Positions 1 to 12,570 of a DNA stretch of 64,000 nt are shown one piece after another. The stretch is from contig NC_092672.1 in NCBI RefSeq assembly GCF_964355755.1, positions 4,216,001 to 4,280,000 on the forward strand, given 5' to 3'. Made by a program: the position numbers and the translations under genes. Position 1 is the first letter of the stretch, and each line of letters opens with the position of its first letter. Source of the stretch: Antedon mediterranea (lineage: Eukaryota > Echinodermata > Crinoidea > Comatulida > Antedonidae). Below the pieces are notes generated by a model, which was given only the letters and a program-made list of their open reading frames with translations, ran no database searches and was not told where the DNA came from.

Positions 1-332
1 AGTGTTTTCGTTAGTGATGATTTTCTTAGACAATAAACTGTTTACAACATAAATCATAAATTATTACCGAATTATACTATTTTATAGACAATGACGTAAG
101 TAAAAATAATACTTTTAAAGTCTAATTTGATGAGATAGTAATCAATAAATCGCTCGTTACAGATTCAAGATTATTTCCAAGGAGAAACATGCACATAACC
201 ATAGTGCTCATCTGTGTTCGTGTAAACTGTCATCATACATGATGGTAATCTCTTTTAAATCTACGTTCAGACGACGGAAGAATTAGTCTAGACTGAATCA
301 TAAAGTCGGGTGTAAATAATGGCAGCTGGACA

Positions 333-428
333 GTGGCGTAATGGCTATGACAATGAGCGCTCATTGACATTATAATATGTCGAAAAGGGCTAAAGCCGTA
401 CGAGGCCTCCAACGTTGGAGGGCCACTA
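333..428 (+). repeat. dispersed repeat copy (SINE-like), related to 44817-44975
   Basis: Shares GTAATGGCTATGA, ATATGTC.GAAAA.GGCTAAA and a CCAACGTTGGAGGGCC-like segment, in the same order, with 44817-44975. The short length and start are compatible with a SINE, but no convincing Pol III B box was found. Confidence 0.5.
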
Positions 429-570
429 ATGCTTGGTTCCCACTAGAGACGCAGCACAAGGACGTAACGCAACTTAAGTGAGTTGACCAATGACAAGCGA
501 TTATTCGAACTGTCACTTGTCATTGGTCAACACGCTTGCGTTGCGTTACGTCCTAGTGGGAACCAAGCTT
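429..570. mobile_element. family A MITE (ends AAGCTTGGTTCCCACTAG)
   Basis: Near-palindromic short element. The left end is GCTTGGTTCCCACTAG and the right end CTAGTGGGAACCAAGC. The arms contain ACGCAACGCAAGGACGTAA-like words and GACCAATGACAAGCG. Noncoding. Confidence 0.85.
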
Positions 571-1140
571 TAGGGTTCCTAATCCCTGTGTTACACCACT
601 GCTACTGGGATTTTTTGCCAATATGTCTATCGGTTGTGCATATTTTATCCAAATACATATCTTAGTTTATTTCACAAATATAGAATTGCATGCAATAATC
701 AAGATTATATTAACTTGACATTATTATTAAAAGACGTTAAAATCGTTTCCTAATAATTTATCGTTTCCGGATCCGTGTTTGTTCCGGTTCTTTTATTGCT
801 TATCACCACAAAGCTTTAAATAAATGTATTTAAAGATACAGTATTAACAGATCGCTTTAAAGGTTAAACACAGTCTTCTACTAAAATAGTTATTTTGGTT
901 GGTTTATAAGGTTGACTTGGTGCAAAAATAGATTTATCAAAAGCAATTTGTGATACCGATGGCTATATTTTGTTGAGTGAGTTGATTTGTGTATCGCACA
1001 AAGCAACAGTGGAGGCGTCATTGCCACAATAAATAACAATGGTGGTCACCCGGGCCTCTTATTCATGTTGTCACCATATAATCGACGGTAACATTATCCC
1101 ATTCATTCAATTAGGATGCATCCTTCGCTGTCAACCTCTC
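571..1140. other. AT-rich intergenic DNA
   Basis: No gene, RNA or repeat structure was recognised here. Confidence 0.5.
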
Positions 1141-1490
1141 ATTGTTCATTGTCACCATCATCAATCGACAGCAACATTATCCCATTCATTCAATTACCAT
1201 CTCATTCATAGTCATCATCAACAATCGACAGCAACATTATCCCATTCATTCAATTACCATCTCATTCATAGTCATCATCAACAATCGTTAGCAACATTAT
1301 CCCATTCTTTCAATTACCATCTCATTCATAGTCATCATCAACAATCGACAGCAACATTATCCCATTCTTTCAATTACCATCTCATTCATTGTCATCATCA
1401 ACAATCGACAGCAACATTATCCCATTCTTTCAATTACCATCTCATTCATTGTCATCATCAACAATCGACGGCAACATTATCCCATTCATC
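1141..1490 (+). repeat. 60-bp tandem repeat, about 6 copies
   Basis: The unit includes CAATTACCATCTCATTCAT and GTCATCATCAACAATCGAC, repeating every 60 bp with few changes. Because 60 is divisible by three, an open frame runs through it (HHQQSTATLSHSFNYHLIHS). It has no start context or homology and is best read as a minisatellite. Confidence 0.9.
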
Positions 1491-1870
1491 ACCATGAGTA
1501 CCTTCAATAAAATCCTCATCTTCTCCACTGACCTCTGTTCATCTCATCCTCGGTCAGCTTCTGTCACTCTCTTCTCAGTATCATCAATTAATACCATCCT
1601 TACTACAGTTGCTTGTGCCTCATTCTCGTCTTCTTGTGATCACATACTACCACCCCCATGAGTCACCATCAACACAATCCTCATCCTCAACTGTCCTCTA
1701 GTCAGTCATCTTCTTCTTTCTCATCCTCGGTCAGTTTCTGACACTCTCTTTCAGTATCATCAAAGATCATCCTCACTACAATTGCGTGTGCCTCCTTCTC
1801 CTGATCACATGTTAATACCAACATCATTCACAACATTTCTCCGAGTCATTGTGCTTTCTCATCCTCACTA

Positions 1871-2078
1871 AAGCTTGGTTCCCACTAGCGACGCAACGTA
1901 ACGCCATCTACGCAACGTAAGAAAATGCCCTTCTAATAATTGTGTTTGCCCCCGCCTGCGTAAAATCAAACCGACGATGTTTGCAGCACTGTTGATGCGT
2001 CGTCGGTTCCCACTTGTGGTTACGCAAGCACTTTGCGTCGATACGTCACTGCGTTGCGTTCTAGTGGGAACCATGCTT
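1871..2078. mobile_element. family B MITE (same ends as A, different core)
   Basis: The ends match family A (AAGCTTGGTTCCCACTAG ... CTAGTGGGAACCATGCTT) and it is flanked by TA on both sides. The core is distinct, with CCCCCGCCTGCGTAAAATC and GATGTTTGCAGCACTGTTG. Confidence 0.85.
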
Positions 2079-3306
2079 TAGCTCATGTCACGTCTAATCT
2101 AACGTCATCAATTAATATTCAATTACAGTACCCCCCCCCCACCCATCCCCTTTCTTCTTAATTGATACATTATTAGTATCATTGTTTTAATCCTCATTCT
2201 CAACTCGTTCTACCTCCTTATCACCATGTATTATCTTCGTCAGCATGTATGTTTCATATACATCATAATTTATATAGGATTTCATATTGTAAAATAAACA
2301 CAGCCACGAGTAGCAGAACACAAAGCGGCATTTGCAGCACCTGTATTAAATCACCTTCGAGATAAATATACATTATTCCTGAGTTTCATCTACTTAGTAT
2401 TAAACCTTTAATCCCAATGCGTTCCATCAGTATCGAACTGGAAGATATAACAAGTCGTGTCTTTGTCTAAAGCGGTATCTTCAGTATGTCGTGGCTTACG
2501 TTGGGCTCCTATGCGTAAGTTTTCTTAATTAGTCTTCTATCTAAATGACATTGGTAATTTGTTATTCTCTCCTACATTATTTGAAACCCGTCCAAATGAA
2601 TTATCATCTATTATTTTCTAAAGAGTTGACGAATGAGAATGTAGAGAAATCTGGAGTCCATTTTGTTTGGTCACATAAAGTTTGATAGTGTAGACAGAGC
2701 TTTAGTATTGATAAACAAAAATTAACAACATTAGACCAATGATTCGGATAACACAAAATGAATATGTTGTCACATGAACTATTTACCATAGAAACATAGG
2801 CCTTTTGAAATGTTTAAAAATTTAAGATTTAAATTTAATATATACGGTAGGTTAATTATGTTCGTATCCATGGTAAAAAAATAAACAATATATCATCTCT
2901 TCTCTCTTAAACAAATTTAATTTTGTTAAATTAAATTCCCTGAGGTTTTACTTTATGCGAATTACAATAATGATCGTATCGTGGTAACAGTAAACAATGT
3001 ACTATCTCTCTTGAACTATTGATTAATTATTTTGCTGAATTACATTTTACCCATTAACGTAGAAATATTGTTCAATTAAACTCGATGGGCATGTTTCAAT
3101 TCTAATTATAAAGAAAATATACATATACAGAAAGCCAAAAACAAAAATAATAAACAATATACTATCTATTCTCTCTTAAAAATTTAAAATAGAAATATTG
3201 GGCATGTGCAGGATTCGAAAAGCAAAAAAAAAATAGCATCCGACTGATATAATAACGAAACTATACGTTCAGTCGTCAGTGTGAAAAGTTGGATACGAGA
3301 GGCGAG
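2079..3306. other. AT-rich DNA upstream of the lectin-like gene
   Basis: Contains a family C MITE fragment at about 2673-2705 (CACATAAAGTTTGATAGTG then TAGACAGAGCTTTA) and a C-rich run near 2130. A promoter for the gene at 3307 is expected just upstream but is not defined. Confidence 0.45.
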
Positions 3307-6300
3307 ATGGACACCTTCTTACCAATGTTAACTTTGCTAATAATTCAAAGTCATATTAATATGTTCTCAGTTGCAGGTCAGTTGTTTTACACTGCAATAC
3401 TTTGATTATGTATGGGACTGTTCAAAAGCTAATTTATAGAAAACTAGCATGTTATCTTTCTTAAATCATATAAACTATTTAGTTTTGGTTTGATAAATTA
3501 AGATTATTTTTGTTAATCCTGCTTACTATTTTTCTCTACTTGCAATTGTTTTTTTTTCCAGAAAATCATGTTAATATGTACATTTAGTTTGGTGATAAGC
3601 TTTGATAAGCTAAACTATACCTTATCACCATTTGTCAATTAATTTGTTTGTTGACAATAAAGGGGTTGTTTTTATTATTATTATTATTATAATTATTATT
3701 ATCGATATTATTATTATTATCATTATTATTATTGTTGTTGTTGTTGTTGTCGTCGTCGTCGTCGTCGTCGTCATCGTCATCGTCATCGTTATCGTTATTA
3801 TCATCATCATAGGCCTAATCATCTTTCGAGTTAAATTTGAGGGGCCGCTAACATGATATAGATATATATAAGTCTACTTGAGACTTGATTATGGTAACCC
3901 TCAATTCTTTTATTTAAAACACCTGAATGGTAACGTGCTTATTATTGACATCCTTTTGAATGGTAAATCTGTATACTGCCGGCCGTCACAGCAACCAGAT
4001 TTGACAGATTTTTAGATCATACTGTATCGCTTCTTTATTTCAGAATTGGTCTCTAACAACAAAACTGCCACCGGTAGTGAAACATTTGTTTACACTGTTC
4101 CTCCACAAAATGCTTTAGACGGCAATGACGTGCCATATATTGAAAAGGGCGGCTGTTATTTGTCGCGTAAGTTTTACTATATTATTTTATAAATTTTGGT
4201 GATTCTTATTTTACAGTAAAACTCTTTGAGACTCTTTCATCTCCAACAGGTGAACTAACCCACTTGTCACTAAATGTTGTGCAATTTTGTTTCTTCTAGG
4301 CCTATATAATTGTTTTATCGACAATTTAGAAAACTTGTTCAGGAAGAAAAGGAAAGATTATTGATTGATTAATTTTGAGGAGCGATTGATCAAAACTTAT
4401 TTATTTGTCAGTTAATCACAATTTGAATTGTGTGGTTATATAGTTGTTACTATATTTTGTAGGTCATATTTTGTAGGTCATATTTTGTAGGTCATATTTT
4501 GTAGGTCATATTTTGTAGGTCAAGGCGTAAACCGTTGGTGGAGGGTAGACCTAGAACAAGAGTACGAGATTGTCAAAGTTACCATCGTTGCAGCCATTGA
4601 TGATAGTAAGACCTTATTGTAGGATTATGGGCATGGAAGGGATGTTGCAACATGGAGGGATTTACTTAATTTTTCATCATTGCAGGAACTTAAAAGGCAC
4701 TAATTGTTGGAGAACTTAACGACAAAATATGAAAAATAAGGACCCCATCAAAATCCTCTTTGACAGGAGTGTCCCCGAATAATAAGGGTTGGCCGCAGTA
4801 TTAAAACATATAATTTCCCATCGTTCGTTTCACAGAAATAGTGGTGCCTCGATCCTCGAATAGAGGTGTGATTCTACTTTCAATACGTTTAGTATTTCCT
4901 TCTTTAGCCGAGCTTTTTGTCGATATATAAATTCAATATTAATATTAACAGTGATTGTTTTGTAATAAGTGTTATATTTCAGGATATAATATTTATAGTT
5001 ATTTTTTTACAGTATGGGCGCAATACGTTTTGCATGATTCTAAAGTTCTGATTGGTAATGACGGAGTTGATACTACTAAGAATACTCAATGTGGTCAAAC
5101 TATTTCTTTTGAGCAGTATAATTCTAGCGCGATAGTTGACGTATCATGTTCTCCACCAATCAGCGGTACGTTCGTGTTTATTACGTCAGTGTCATTTAGA
5201 AGTCTTGTAATATGTGAAGTTTTCGTTTATTCCTCTGATAAAGGTATGCATTCTTTCTATTTTAAAAATCATACTATAATTAAGGCATGCTTATATACTT
5301 GAACGATAAGGAACGACGATAGATAAATATACGTTTTAGCTACAGGACAGTTCATTGTTCATCCTAAAGCTATATATTTATAATTCTTTTCAAGTCTATC
5401 AAATGACGTCATGATCAATACGACCAATGTAATCGTGTGTAAAGGATGTTTAAATTATTGCTGTTGACATCGCCATATGTATTAGTATCCGTTATTAGAC
5501 CACTTGTTATTTCTAGATAATGTAACTAGTTAAGGTCCGTTCCTCTGAACATCAATCGAAAAAAACAGTCCCAAAGCGAAGCCATAGACAAAATTTAATA
5601 GGAGTTATATTTAACGTATGGCACGCTGTCGTTTCGTTTAACGTTCAATAAGCTTGGTTCCCACTCTAGGAGGCAACGCAAGGACGTAAACGCAACGCAA
5701 GCGTGTTGACCAATGACAAGCGTCAGTTCGAATAATCCATCGCTTGTGATTGGTCAACTCACGTTGCGTTACGTCCTTGTGTTGCGTCTCTAGTGGGAAC
5801 CAAGCTGTAGGAACGGCCTTTTACGTCACATTCAAACGTCGGGTGTTATTACTGTTTTATAGAAGCTGACCAAAACGACCTACCACTAAACCCACGTGGT
5901 TTTTGGCCATTGAACTCAATCTACACGATCCATGATCTGTCAGGTGTTAGAGATAATGATTACAGCGCCTCAAGAGTTCACTTCAGCAGCACGACTGGAG
6001 TGGCATTCGCAGATCTCTCACCCGTCGATGGCATACCCAGCAGTATCTCGATTCCAAACCGCGGCCAGTTGTTTCAAGAGGGAATCTGCACTCTGATGTT
6101 TGATATTAAACCAGAGCCTAACTCGGTTGGTGAAATACTCTTAGCTGGACATATTAACATCACACAAACAAATTCGGGAACTGGAGTATACGCGTCCGAG
6201 ATAGAAGTAACTTTTAGTAATCATGTTGGAAAACTCCGCGCTGTGGTCTTCAAACCAGATGTCTGGACATCTATCGCGATTGTGCAGAATGATAACACTT

Positions 6301-7347
6301 TGTCTTTGTGGAGGAATGGGTTCTTTGTCAGCAAGGCAATGTTTCAGCCACCGGATGTTGACGTATCGTGGAGCGGCGTAGATATTGGGTTTAACGGTGG
6401 TGCATCGGGGAATGTTAGGAACATGCACTTCTACGACCGAGCGTTGAATCGAAAAGAACTGATGGCAGCTCTTACAATTCCTTCCGAAGGTACGGTGAGC
6501 GTTTTCCATTCTCTTCCGTTCTTTACCAAAGCTAAACACTGGTAACTTTACTATAATTTTAAACATCTGAGAGTACAACTGATGTTTAGTAAGATTGTCA
6601 ATTACTTAACCATCACCATCACACCCCCCCACCCCCGCCATCCTTTTTTATTCCGTTTATATATTAAAATTAGTATTTTGAGCTGATTATTGAGCGAAAT
6701 TATTAATCACGTAATACAGTATTCAACTTTGAGAAGTGACACCAAAACATGAAAATCTCGCTGTAGAGATTTACCTAAGCCAACTCAGCGTCCATATACG
6801 ACGATTCGTCTCATGGTAGATGATTAAACCGGTTTCATACATATTCTCCCGACGACCTAACTACCCTAACGTTATCTCAAGACGACTCGTTTCGTCGGGA
6901 GAGTCAACTACGAAACCTCCGACGAGTCCCGACCTGACGAGACGTCCAGTCGGGCCTCGTACGATGGTGTCCGAGTTGGGTTTAATATTAAGCCTTTGCT
7001 TTAATGTACCGTCAATACATTCTAAGTTGTTTTATTTTATTCTAGAAACAATTCAGAAACAAACTGCAACGTCGTTGATCAGTGGCCTGTATTCTGAAGA
7101 AGAAGGCAGCATTTTCAGATTCCTCAAACTAGCGACTTTCGCCAGTGAACACGTTACGGAGTCTACCGCCGTAAGAACCATGTACGACTGCGCAATCATG
7201 TGCAACAGATATATACTATGCAACGGATACGCCTACAATTGCAAGTCAAATCATTGCGTAATCGGAAAAGAGTTTGTAGACGAAGCAGACCTAGTCGTTA
7301 ACATGGAATGGCAGTTTTATGGATATCTATCTTATGGTGAAAATTAA
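3307..7347 (+). CDS. secreted F5/8-like lectin + LamG-like + PAN/apple-like protein
   Basis: Five exons fit by frame and splice signals: 3307-3376, 4044-4166, 5013-5243, 5863-6489, 7046-7347, summing to 1353 nt (450 residues plus stop). Exon 1 encodes a hydrophobic signal peptide starting MDTFLPMLTLLIIQ. Exons 2-3 look like a fucolectin/F5/8-type galactose-binding domain, with NALDGN early and CEVFVYSS at the end. Exon 4 (about 209 residues) looks like a LamG/concanavalin-fold domain, with a start of FWPLNSIYTIHDLSG, a central WTSIAIVQNDNTLSLWRNG and an end of MHFYDRALNRKEL. Exon 5 has the spaced cysteines of a PAN/apple module (YDCAIMCNRYILCNGYAYNC). Known family members bind sugars or proteins outside the cell, and innate recognition or adhesion is inferred here. 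No orthologue is recognised. The ATG is the only one giving a signal peptide in frame. The lectin-domain call is the least certain part. Confidence 0.72.
3674..3816. repeat. compound trinucleotide microsatellite
   Basis: Runs of TTA/ATT give way to TTG, then GTC/TCG, then TCA-type triplets. Both strands stay open for this reason only. It lies in intron 1 of the lectin-like gene. Confidence 0.95.
4451..4522 (+). repeat. 16-bp tandem repeat, about 4-5 copies
   Basis: The unit GTAGGTCATATTTTGT repeats in intron 2 of the lectin-like gene. Confidence 0.9.
5650..5807. mobile_element. family A MITE in intron 3 of the lectin-like gene
   Basis: Ends are AAGCTTGGTTCCCACT and TAGTGGGAACCAAGCTG. The centre holds the inverted pair GACCAATGACAAGCG / CGCTTGTGATTGGTCAA. 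The right end is 55 bp from the exon 4 acceptor. Confidence 0.9.
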
Positions 7348-7627
7348 ATTGCGGATCCAGCAATCGGATTCAATGCAATGTATATGAATGTTTTGGCCAG
7401 TTATCTTTAAACAGATAATTCGAATTTTATCCCATTTTTAGTCGCGTGCAACGCGACTCTACAGCTCACTATGTCGGTTGGTTGGTCGGTCGGTTGGTCG
7501 GTAAACACTAACTTGAAAACGCGACTGCAGCCATGTATATGGCCTTGTTAGCCATGATAATAGAATAGGTTTAGACAATTTTAAAACTGTTTTTTTAAAT
7601 ATTATTATAGCCTAAATTACCGAATAC
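7348..7627. other. 3' flank of the lectin-like gene
   Basis: Holds a GGTT/GGTC microsatellite near 7478-7502. No clear polyadenylation signal was assigned. Confidence 0.4.
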
Positions 7628-8990
7628 TAATGATGTCATTGTTTTTATAAAGCACTTAATCTTACCATGGAGGTATAACATGTATATAATTTATAGCTTA
7701 ATTATTTTACTTAATACTGATAACGTCACTGTTGTTATAAAGCACTTAATTTTACCATGAAGCTATAACATGTATCTAATTTATAGCTCCATGATTTTAC
7801 GTATAAATATTGATGACGTCACTGTTGTTATAAAGCACTTAATTTTACCATGGAGCTATAACATGTATCTAATTTATAGCTCCATGATTTTACTGAATAC
7901 TGATGACGTCACTGTTGTTATAAAGCACTTAATTTTACCATGGAGCTATAACATGTATCTACTTTATAGCTCCATGATTTTACTGAATACTGATGACGTC
8001 ACTGTTTTTATAAAGCACTTAATTTTACCATGGAGCTATAAAATGTATCTAATTTATAGCTCCATGATTTTACTTAATACTGATGACGTCATCGTTGTTG
8101 TAAAGCACTTAATTTTACCATGGAGCTATAACATGTATCTAATTTATAGCTCCATGATTTTACTTAATATTGATGACGTCACTGTTGTTATAAAGCACTT
8201 AATTTTACCATGGAGCTATAACAGGTATCTAATTTATAGCTCCATGATTTTACTTAATACTGATGACGTCATCGTTGTTGTAAAGCACTTAATTTTACCA
8301 TGGAGCTATAACATGTATCTAATTTATAGCTCCATGATTTTACTTAATATTGATGACGTCACTGTTGTTATAAAGCACTTAATTTTACCATGGAGCTATA
8401 ACAGGTATCTAATTTATAGCCCCATGATTTTACTTAATATTGATGACGTCACTGTTGTTATAAAGCACTTAATTTTACCATGGAGCTATAACATGTATCT
8501 AATTTATAGCTCCATGATTTTACCTAATATTGATGACGTCACTGTTGTTATAAAGCACTTAATTTTACCATGGAGCTATAACATGTATCTAATTTATAGC
8601 TCCATGATTTTACCTAATATTGATGACGTCACTGTTGTTATAAAGCACTTAATTTTACCATGGAGCTATAACATGTATCTACTTTATAGCTCCATGATTT
8701 TACTTAATACTGATGACGTCACTGTTGTTATAAAGCACTTAATTTTACCATGGAGCTATAACATGTATCTAATTTATAGCCCCATGATTTTACTTAATAT
8801 TGATGACGTCACTGTTGTTATAAAGCACTTAATTTTACCATGGAGCTATAACATGTATCTAATTTATAGCTCCATGATTTTACCTAATATTGATGACGTC
8901 ACTGTTGTTATAAAGCACTTAATTTTACCATGGAGCTATAACATGTATCTACTTTATAGCTCCATGATTTTACTTAATATTGATATATCA
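7628..8990. repeat. 90-bp satellite, about 15 units, with CRE palindrome and hairpin
   Basis: Units repeat every 90 bp from 7812 onward; the first two units are more diverged. Each carries GATGACGTCA (a full TGACGTCA palindrome) and an inverted repeat CATGGAGCTATAA / TTATAGCTCCATG with a short loop. The 409-residue open frame through it reads a 30-residue repeat, because 90 is divisible by three. It is not considered a protein gene. Confidence 0.95.
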
Positions 8991-8997
8991 AAAGTAT

Positions 8998-9800
8998 AAG
9001 CAAATAGATATAGACGCTTCGTGTCACCTTTTTTGACGTATTACCCACTATGTGAATACGTCATTATGAAGATTTTAAACTAGAAATGTACATTTTATGA
9101 TTGTATAAGAAACTCACGATAGAAGATATAGATACGGCATCTTAGAATTTTAATCGGTCCATAAGTTATAATGACAGAACAACAGTGAGTCAAATTCGAA
9201 TTGAATTGTGGAAATAATCTTACAAATGACTACTGCACATGCGCTAATGCGAGTAAACAGATTAACCTAATTGGGAACTTATTTTCGAAAACAAAAAGTC
9301 TATCCGCCGCCGGGTGTAAGATCGATTCGAACTTCAACACGATCTTAAAGAGACTATTACGTGCGCCAATATTTCCAAAACAACCCAAGGCATAGATTAT
9401 GTACTGACAAACATAGTCATTATACATCGGTAGAATTAGACCTAATATTGAAAAGACATTACTGATTAAGATGATCATTTAATGACAACATTTCTCAAAC
9501 ATAAGTCATTAAACATCGATAGAATCAGAACTAATATTTAAAAGACATTACTGGTTAATATTATAATTTAATGACAACATTTCTTTGAAACAATTTCGTA
9601 CTCTCCGGTTAAGTCTAAATCCATCCGATTCTGATGTTGTCACTATGTTTTCGCTAACTGACTATTGACAGTCATCTAGATAGGTGTATTAAGTACTTTT
9701 AACATATGTTATCCAGCTGTCACTAAATTCGTATGTCGAGATAATATATAGCACTTTATAGAACATTATACTGACGTATACCCACAGGTTATAATCGGGC
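8998..9800. other. spacer between two satellites
   Basis: AT-rich. A short duplication is visible: CATTATACATCGGTAGAAT near 9418 and CATTAAACATCGATAGAAT near 9507 are followed by similar text. No gene was seen. Confidence 0.45.
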
Positions 9801-9804
9801 TAAT

Positions 9805-12570
9805 AATCGTGATAATCAGGCTGTTAGGTTCAAACTAATCACGCTAGACAAATCATGACGTGATAACCGGGCTGTTATGTTCAAACTAATCACGCTAGAT
9901 GAATCATGACGTGATAACCGGGCTGTTATGTTCAAACTAATCACGCTAGACAAATCATGACGTGATAACCGGGCTGTTATGTTCAAACTAATCACGCTAG
10001 ATGAATCATGACGTGATAACCGGGCTGTTATGTTCAAACTAATCACGCTAGACAAATCATGACGTGATAACCGGGCTGTTAGGTTCAACCAATCGCACTA
10101 GACAAAATCATGACGTGATAACCGGGCTGTTAGGTTCAAACCAAACACGCTAGACAAATCATGACGTGATAACCGGGCTGTTGGGTTCAAACCAATCACG
10201 CTAGACAAATCATAACGTGATAACCGGGCTGTTAGGTTCAAACCAATCACGCTAGACAAATCATGACGTGATAACCGGGCTGTTAGGTTCAAACCAATCA
10301 CGCTAGACAAATCATGACGTGATAACCGGGCTGTTAGGTTCAAACCAATCACGCTAGACGAATCATGACGTGATAACCGGGCTGTTAAGTTCAAACTAAT
10401 CACGTTAGACAAATCATAACGTGATAACCGGGCTGTTGGGTTCAAACCAATCACGCTAGACAAATCATGACATGATAACCGGGCTGTTAGGTTCAAACCA
10501 ATCACACTAGACAAATCATGACGTGATAACCGGGCTGTTAGGTTCAAACCAATCACGCTAGACAAATCATGACGTGATAACCGGGCTGTTAGGTTCAAAC
10601 CAATCACGCTAGACAAATCATAACGTGATAACCGGGCTGTTAGGTTCAAACCAATCACACTAGACAAATCATGACGTGATAACCGGGCTGTTAGGTTCAA
10701 ACCAATCACGCTAGACAAATCATGACGTGATAATACCGGGCTGTTGGGTTCAAACCAATCACGCTAGACAAATCATACGTGATAACAGGGCTGTTAGGTT
10801 CAAACCAATCACGCTAGACAAATCATAACGTGATAACCGGGCTGTTCTGTTCAAACTAATCACGCTAGATGAATCATGACGTGATAACCAGGCTGTTAGG
10901 TTCAAACCAATCACGGTAGACGAATAACGACGTGATAACCGGGCTGTTAGGTTCAAACCAATCTCGCTAGACAAATCATGACGTGATAACCGGGCTGTTA
11001 GGTTCAACCAATCGCACTAGACAAAATCATGACGTGATAACCGGGCTGTTAGGTTCAAACCATACACGCTAGACAAATCATGACGTGATAACCGGGCTGT
11101 TGGGTTCAAACCAATCACGCTAGACAAATCATAACGTGATAACCGGGCTGTTAGGTTCAAACCAATCACGCTAGACAAATCATGACGTGATAACCGGGCT
11201 GTTAGGTTCAAACCAATCACGCTAGACAAATCATGACGTGATAACCGGGCTGTTAGGTTCAAACCAATCACGCTAGACGAATCATGACGTGATAACCGGG
11301 CTGTTAAGTTCAAACTAATCACGTTAGACAAATCATAACGTGATAACCGGGCTGTTGGGTTCAAACCAATCACGCTAGACAAATCATGACATGATAACCG
11401 GGCTGTTAGGTTCAAACCAATCACGCTAGACAAATCATGACGTGATAACCGGGCTGTTAGGTTCAAACCAATCACGCTAGACAAATCATGACGTGATAAC
11501 CGGGCTGTTAGGTTCAAACCAATCACGCTAGACAAATCATAACGTGATAACCGGGCTGTTAGGTTCAAACCAATCACACTAGACAAATCATGACGTGATA
11601 ACCGGGCTGTTAGGTTCAAACCAATCACGCTAGACAAATCATGACGTGATAATACCGGGCTGTTGGGTTCAAACCAATCACGCTAGACAAATCATACGTG
11701 ATAACAGGGCTGTTAGGTTCAAACCAATCACGCTAGACAAATCATAACGTGATAACCGGGCTGTTAGGTTCAAACCAATCACGCTAGACAAATCATACCG
11801 TGATAACCGGGCTGTTAGGTACAAACCAATCACGCTAGATAAATAATAACGTGATAACCGGGTTGTTAGGCTCAAACCAATCACGCTAGACAAATCATAA
11901 CGTGATAACCGGGCTGTTAAGTTCAAACTAATCACGCTTGACAAATCATGACGTGATAACCGGGCTGTTAGGTTCAAACCAATCACGCTAGACAAATCAC
12001 GACGTGATAACCGGGCTGTTAGGTACAAACCAATCATGCTAAGACAAATCACGACGTGATAACCGGGCTGTTAAGTTCAAACTAATCACGCTTGACAAAT
12101 CATGACGTGATAACCGGGCTGTTGGGTTCAAACCTATCACGCTAGACAAATCATAACGTGATAACCGGGCTGTTAGGTTCAAACCTATCACGCTAATCAA
12201 ATCATGACGTGATAACCGGGCTGTTGGGTTCAAACCTATCACGCTAGACAAATCATGACGTGATAACCGGGCTGTTAGGTTCAAACCAATCACGCAAGAC
12301 AAATCATGACGTGATAACCGGGCTGTTAGGTTCAAACCAATCACGCTAGACAAATCATGACGTGATAACCGGGCTGTTAGGTTCAAACCAATCACGCTAG
12401 ACAAATAATGACGTGATAACCGGGCTGTTATGTACAAACCAATCACGTTAGACAAATCATGACGTGATAACCGGGCTGTTAGGTTCAAACCAATCACGTT
12501 AGACAAATCATGACGTGATAACCGGGCTGTTAGGTTTAAACCAATCACGCTAGATAAATCAGGATGTTTA
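9805..12570. repeat. 51-bp satellite, about 54 units, with 919-bp higher-order copy
   Basis: The unit contains CATGACGTGATAACCGGGCT and GTTAGGTTCAAACCAATCAC. It reads as a 17-residue repeat (LSSVIGLNLTARLSRHD) on the minus strand, with frames broken by indels. A block from about 10081 recurs almost unchanged from 11000, including the same odd units (TGATAATACCGGGC at about 10729 and 11648), so a block of 18 units plus one base was duplicated. Not coding. Confidence 0.95.

Noticed and set aside
1039-1497. 152-residue histidine-rich open frame
   Set aside because: 60-bp minisatellite; the repeat explains the open frame.
3625-3856. Poly-Ile/Val and poly-Thr open frames on both strands
   Set aside because: Trinucleotide microsatellite.
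6141-6578. 145-residue minus-strand frame over exon 4 of the lectin-like gene
   Set aside because: Antisense shadow of the LamG-like exon.
7770-8999. 409-residue open frame of 30-residue repeats
   Set aside because: It follows only from a 90-bp satellite unit that is divisible by three; no signal of coding selection or homology.
9816-12548. Six minus-strand open frames repeating LSSVIGLNLTARLSRHD
   Set aside because: 51-bp satellite read in one frame; frames break at indels and palindromic units give the appearance of conserved peptide.
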